NCBI RefSeq assembly: GCF_963678975.1
Contig: NC_089275.1
Location: 34,234,226 to 34,298,225 of the forward strand
Length of the DNA stretch: 64,000 nucleotides
Direction of reading: 5' to 3'
From: Dysidea avara
Lineage: Eukaryota > Porifera > Demospongiae > Dictyoceratida > Dysideidae
This document shows positions 60,693-64,000 of this stretch, in pieces. The position numbers and the translations under genes were made by a program. Below the pieces are notes generated by a model. The model was not told the origin of the DNA, did not search any database, and saw nothing but the letters and a program-made list of their open reading frames with translations. Within the stretch, counting starts at the first letter, position 1; each line of letters begins with the position of its first letter.

Positions 60693-61185
60693 CTAAACTA
60701 AATATCGTCGATATTTACTAAACATCGACGACATTTGCTAAATATCGACGACATTTCACGGGTTATCATGCTTTTTAAAATATTACATAATGAAACATCC
60801 ATTTCCATTTACCACCTTCCTATGCCAATAACCACATGTACAAGAGGGCACTCTTACAGATTCAGACAGGTATCAGCCCACTTAAACATTTATTTGCACT
60901 CTTTTTTCCCTGCCACTATCAAAATATGGAACAGCCTCCCAGCTACTGCAATTGAAGCAACCAATGTAGATGACTTTCAGAAAAGGATTGTAGACTATTT
61001 TTGTATTAACCCAGCTATATAGTCTAAAATGTTGTACATTTTGTTTTCTTGCATGTATCTGTGCTTTATACTCCCTAATGGAGGTCTGCACAGTATTAAT
61101 AATAAATAAATAAAAAATAAATAAATTTAGCTAAACATCGATGACATTTACTAAACATCGACGATTGTCGATATCGGAACGTTTA
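60693..61185. repeat. ~21-base minisatellite split by a LINE
   Basis: Units of consensus TAAACATCGACGACATTTAC occur three times at 60693-60756 and about three times at 61126-61185, with the LINE fragment between. The left part ends GACGACATTTC and the right part resumes TTTAGCTAAACATCG. Confidence 0.75.
60757..61125 (+). mobile_element. 5'-truncated LINE insertion
   Basis: The plus-strand frame reads VIMLFKILHNETSISIYHLP, GHSYRFRQVSAHLN, SFFPATIKIWNSLPATAIE and FQKRIVDYF, the usual last residues of LINE proteins, then a stop at about 61020. A 100-base 3' untranslated region ends in (AATA)n. The frame is unbroken over its 88 codons, so the insertion is fairly young. Only the 3' end is present, as with most LINE copies. 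Confidence 0.85.
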
Positions 61186-64000
61186 GAAGGAGACCAGGTT
61201 CCTTGTTGTACACGATTGATCGGGAAGGGAAGGATACCACAACACGCACACTCGATCTAATAACACACTACATACTCCAATTATAGCACATCATTACATC
61301 ATACTAAATATAGCGTTACTTATAATAGCTAAAGTACAGTAACAGTTAACTATCTATGACATCCTCCGGGGCCCCTGAAAGAATGTTAGCCCACTGTGTT
61401 AATCTTTCTCGAGCCTTACTAGCTGAGCTCCTTGTAGGACGCGTTTCAATAACTTCTTCGGGGATATCCACTTGACTATTACTCGTTGAACTTGTCTTCT
61501 CGACCTCACAATCCGGTTTGTTGTCCTTACTACAGACAGTGTCCTTGCCTTGAGCAGATACTTCAAGTGGGACCAGCCTGACAATAGGTCTATTTGTTTG
61601 ACCTGTACTGGTCCTAATGTTTGCGGCTCTCACCAAACCATCACCTCCATATGTCAATTCCTCGACAACAGCCAATCTCCATTTGACGCGAGGCCCATCA
61701 TCGTGCACAAGCACAACATCCCCCACAGCAATTTTGCATTCATTGCTTCCAGACGTGCGATGAAATTCCCGGAGGGAAGTTAAATATTCATTCTTCCACC
61801 TCGTTGTAAAGTGTTGTAACAGCAAGCCTTGAGTCTTTGCATCTTTGGAGAGACGATCGTGTTCGTTGTAACTTGGATCACTAACCTCATCCATAGTTCT
61901 CTGTTCATGTGGTAAGCTTGTGATTCTCCTTCCAGATAACAAGTGGGAGGGAGTTAATGGTTCAGGATCCTTTGGGTCATCAGACACGTATGTCAAAGGC
62001 CGATCATTCATCAGGGCCTCCACTTCTACCACAATTGTTTGCAGAACCTCTAGAGAAATGTGGGCTCTTCCAAGCACTTTCTTGATTGCGGATTTTGTGA
62101 GGCCTATCAGGCGCTCCCAAAATCCCCCAAACCATGGGGCCTTTTTCGGGATGAATTTCCAGGTCACTCCTTCATGGCTTAGCACTGTTCTTATTTCCTG
62201 AGACAAATATAGGGCCTTTAACTCTTCAGCTGCTGCCTGGAAGGTGGTGGCATTATCGGATATCATCAGATGAGGTGTTGACCTGCGTCCAGTAAAACGA
62301 CGAAAGGCCAGGATAAATGTCTCTGTCGACAAATCAGCAACTACCTCCAGATGTACTGCCCTACTGGTAGCACATGTGAATAAGCATACATATACCTTGA
62401 TTTCCTCGCCTCGGTTGTACACATAGAGAGCTCCGGTGAAGTCCACCCCAGTCACTGAGAACGGCTGTACATTCTGCAATCTTGCCTTTGGTAAAGGAGC
62501 TGGGTCTGGGGCTGTGTATGGTTTGCCTGAATGTTTTCTGCATATTACGCATCGACGGAGAAGTGATCTCACGTACTGTCTGGCTCTTGGTATCCAATAG
62601 GACTGGCGCAGGGCTGTTACTGTAGTTCCAACTCCCGAGTGGTAGAGTTTAACATGTGCAGCATACACTACTAAAGCTGTAAACGGATGTTTTGGAGGTA
62701 ATAGATATGGAAATTTGGCTAGTTGTGTCAACGGAGCGTTATGGATTCTCCCACCGCATCGAAGTAGGCCATTACTGTCGATGAACAATCGTAGTTGACG
62801 TACTAGTGTAGACTGTTTGTTACTGGAGTTAGGGGAATTAAGGTTGGATATCTCAGTTGCATAAATCTGATAATGGCTGTTCTTTATCCACTGTATTCTG
62901 GCAAGGTCAATTTCTGTAGCTGTAAGTTGCTCACACTGGCAGTCATTGTGTTTCCTGATGGCTGTAATGAACCTGTAAACATAGGCTGAGACTCTTAGCA
63001 ATTTTCCCAAGCTGCTGTAATTGTTGGGATCGATGATGTTGTGAAGACTGATGGTTGGGGATGATGACAATGGTTGTGGAGCTGCAGGTATAAATTCCTC
63101 ACAGGTGATGGCTGCCACATGTAAGTGGAAGGTTGAGGAAGGGGTCCATTGTGGCCAATTGCTGTCATTAGTTAACCATGGTGGGCCTTTGTTCCAGAGT
63201 AAAGAAGATGAAAGTTGACTGGTACTGGACCCTCTAGTGATCATGTCAGCAGGGTTATCAGCTGTCGGACAGTAGTGCCAAGTGGCGTCATACTTCTGTG
63301 TAATTAGTTGGATTTCACTAACACGGTGTTGTACAAATGGCTTCAGCTTTTTATGTCCCTGTATCCAGTACAGCACTATTTGACTGTCAGTCCAAAAATG
63401 TGACTTGAATTTGTGTCGTGTGAAGGAAGTTTGAAGATAATCACTAAGTCGTGTTGCTGTGATTGCTCCTAGTAGTTCAAGTTGTGGTACTGTAAGAGGT
63501 TTCAAAGGAGCCACTCTTCCTCTTGCCATCACAAAGGTGGTTTCATCCTTCTGACGAAAAAAGGCGATGGTGCCATAGGCCTTGATGTTAGCATCACAAA
63601 ACAGATGTAGTTCAGCATTGGTCATTTTAGATTCACAGCTGTAGTACTGGCGTGGAATTGCTAGCTCACTAACAGAGACTAAATCTGTAAAAATTGAGGA
63701 CCATTCTTGACATAGGATATCACTCAATGGTTCATCCCAGTCCACACTCTCCTTCCAGAGCCTTTGAATGAGCATTTTAGCTCTAATTGTAACAGGAGTA
63801 GCAAGCCCTATGGGATCAAAAACTTTGCAGGACTGCTGTAAGACTTCACGCTTGGTGACTAAGTTATTGATGTTGGCAAGTTTGCTAGGAGTAAGGTGTA
63901 GTTGATCATCATGAGTTGACCACTGAATGCCAAGGATGTTAACAGTTGTATTAGGGTCTGCGGTAGCATCCTGTGCAGCAAGAGTGTTCAATACAGAACT
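61166..64000 (-). mobile_element. BEL/Pao LTR retrotransposon, 3' half
   Basis: Minus-strand element running off the right edge. Parts seen: the end of the Pao-type reverse transcriptase and RNase H region (about 63100-64000), an integrase zinc-binding segment (about 62520-62680), the integrase core (about 62080-62510) and a DUF5641-like C-terminal segment (about 61560-61860). The frame stops at 61346. A possible 3' LTR of about 177 bases with TG..CA-type ends follows (61166-61342), but the matching 5' LTR is outside the window. The frame is open over its whole 881 codons here, so the copy looks whole as far as seen, and young. Confidence 0.9.

Overview
This window looks like nuclear DNA from a sponge, probably a demosponge. 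It is AT-rich and gene-poor, and packed with short inverted-repeat elements. Its host genes are innate-immune receptor-type genes: DEATH-NACHT-LRR receptors of the NLR type, and a separate DEATH/CARD gene built from exons that are almost all flanked by phase-1 introns. The species call is inference from gene content and repeat style; no database was searched. All recognisable host coding exons are on the minus strand.

Layout. 1-3.8 kb: non-coding DNA with small mobile elements, including a piggyBac-like element with TTAA target duplications. 3.9-8.5 kb (minus): five exons of an immune-type gene encoding two diverged copies of an unnamed domain around a CARD-like domain, then coiled-coil exons. 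A DEATH exon (16.2-16.5 kb) and a linker exon (14.7-14.9 kb) in compatible phase may be its 5' part. 9-14 kb: repeats, with an expanded TGCC microsatellite, a locally duplicated segment and several MITEs. 18-25 kb: decayed LINE and reverse-transcriptase relics, MITEs, hairpins, and a long inverted repeat with a tRNA-derived SINE in one arm.

28.2-37.7 kb (minus): NLR copy 1, with a possible start exon, a DEATH exon, and one large NACHT-LRR exon interrupted by a single 2-base shift just after the P-loop. 48.7-55.9 kb (minus): NLR copy 2, a duplicate of the same DEATH plus NACHT-LRR unit with at least seven disabling lesions; this is a pseudogene. The receptors' introns are full of repeats, minisatellites and MITEs.

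56.2-59.7 kb: a candidate 3.5-kb terminal-inverted-repeat element holding a decayed plus-strand gene. 60.7-61.1 kb: a 5'-truncated LINE inserted in a small minisatellite. 61.2-64.0 kb: the 3' half of a BEL/Pao LTR retrotransposon that runs off the right edge with a long open frame.

How it fits together: the DEATH, CARD and NACHT domains imply a receptor-adaptor locus in which N-terminal death-fold modules are interchangeable because their exons share phase-1 boundaries. Local duplication creates spare copies and transposon traffic erodes them. Splice sites were placed by eye from GT/AG context and phase, and are predictions.
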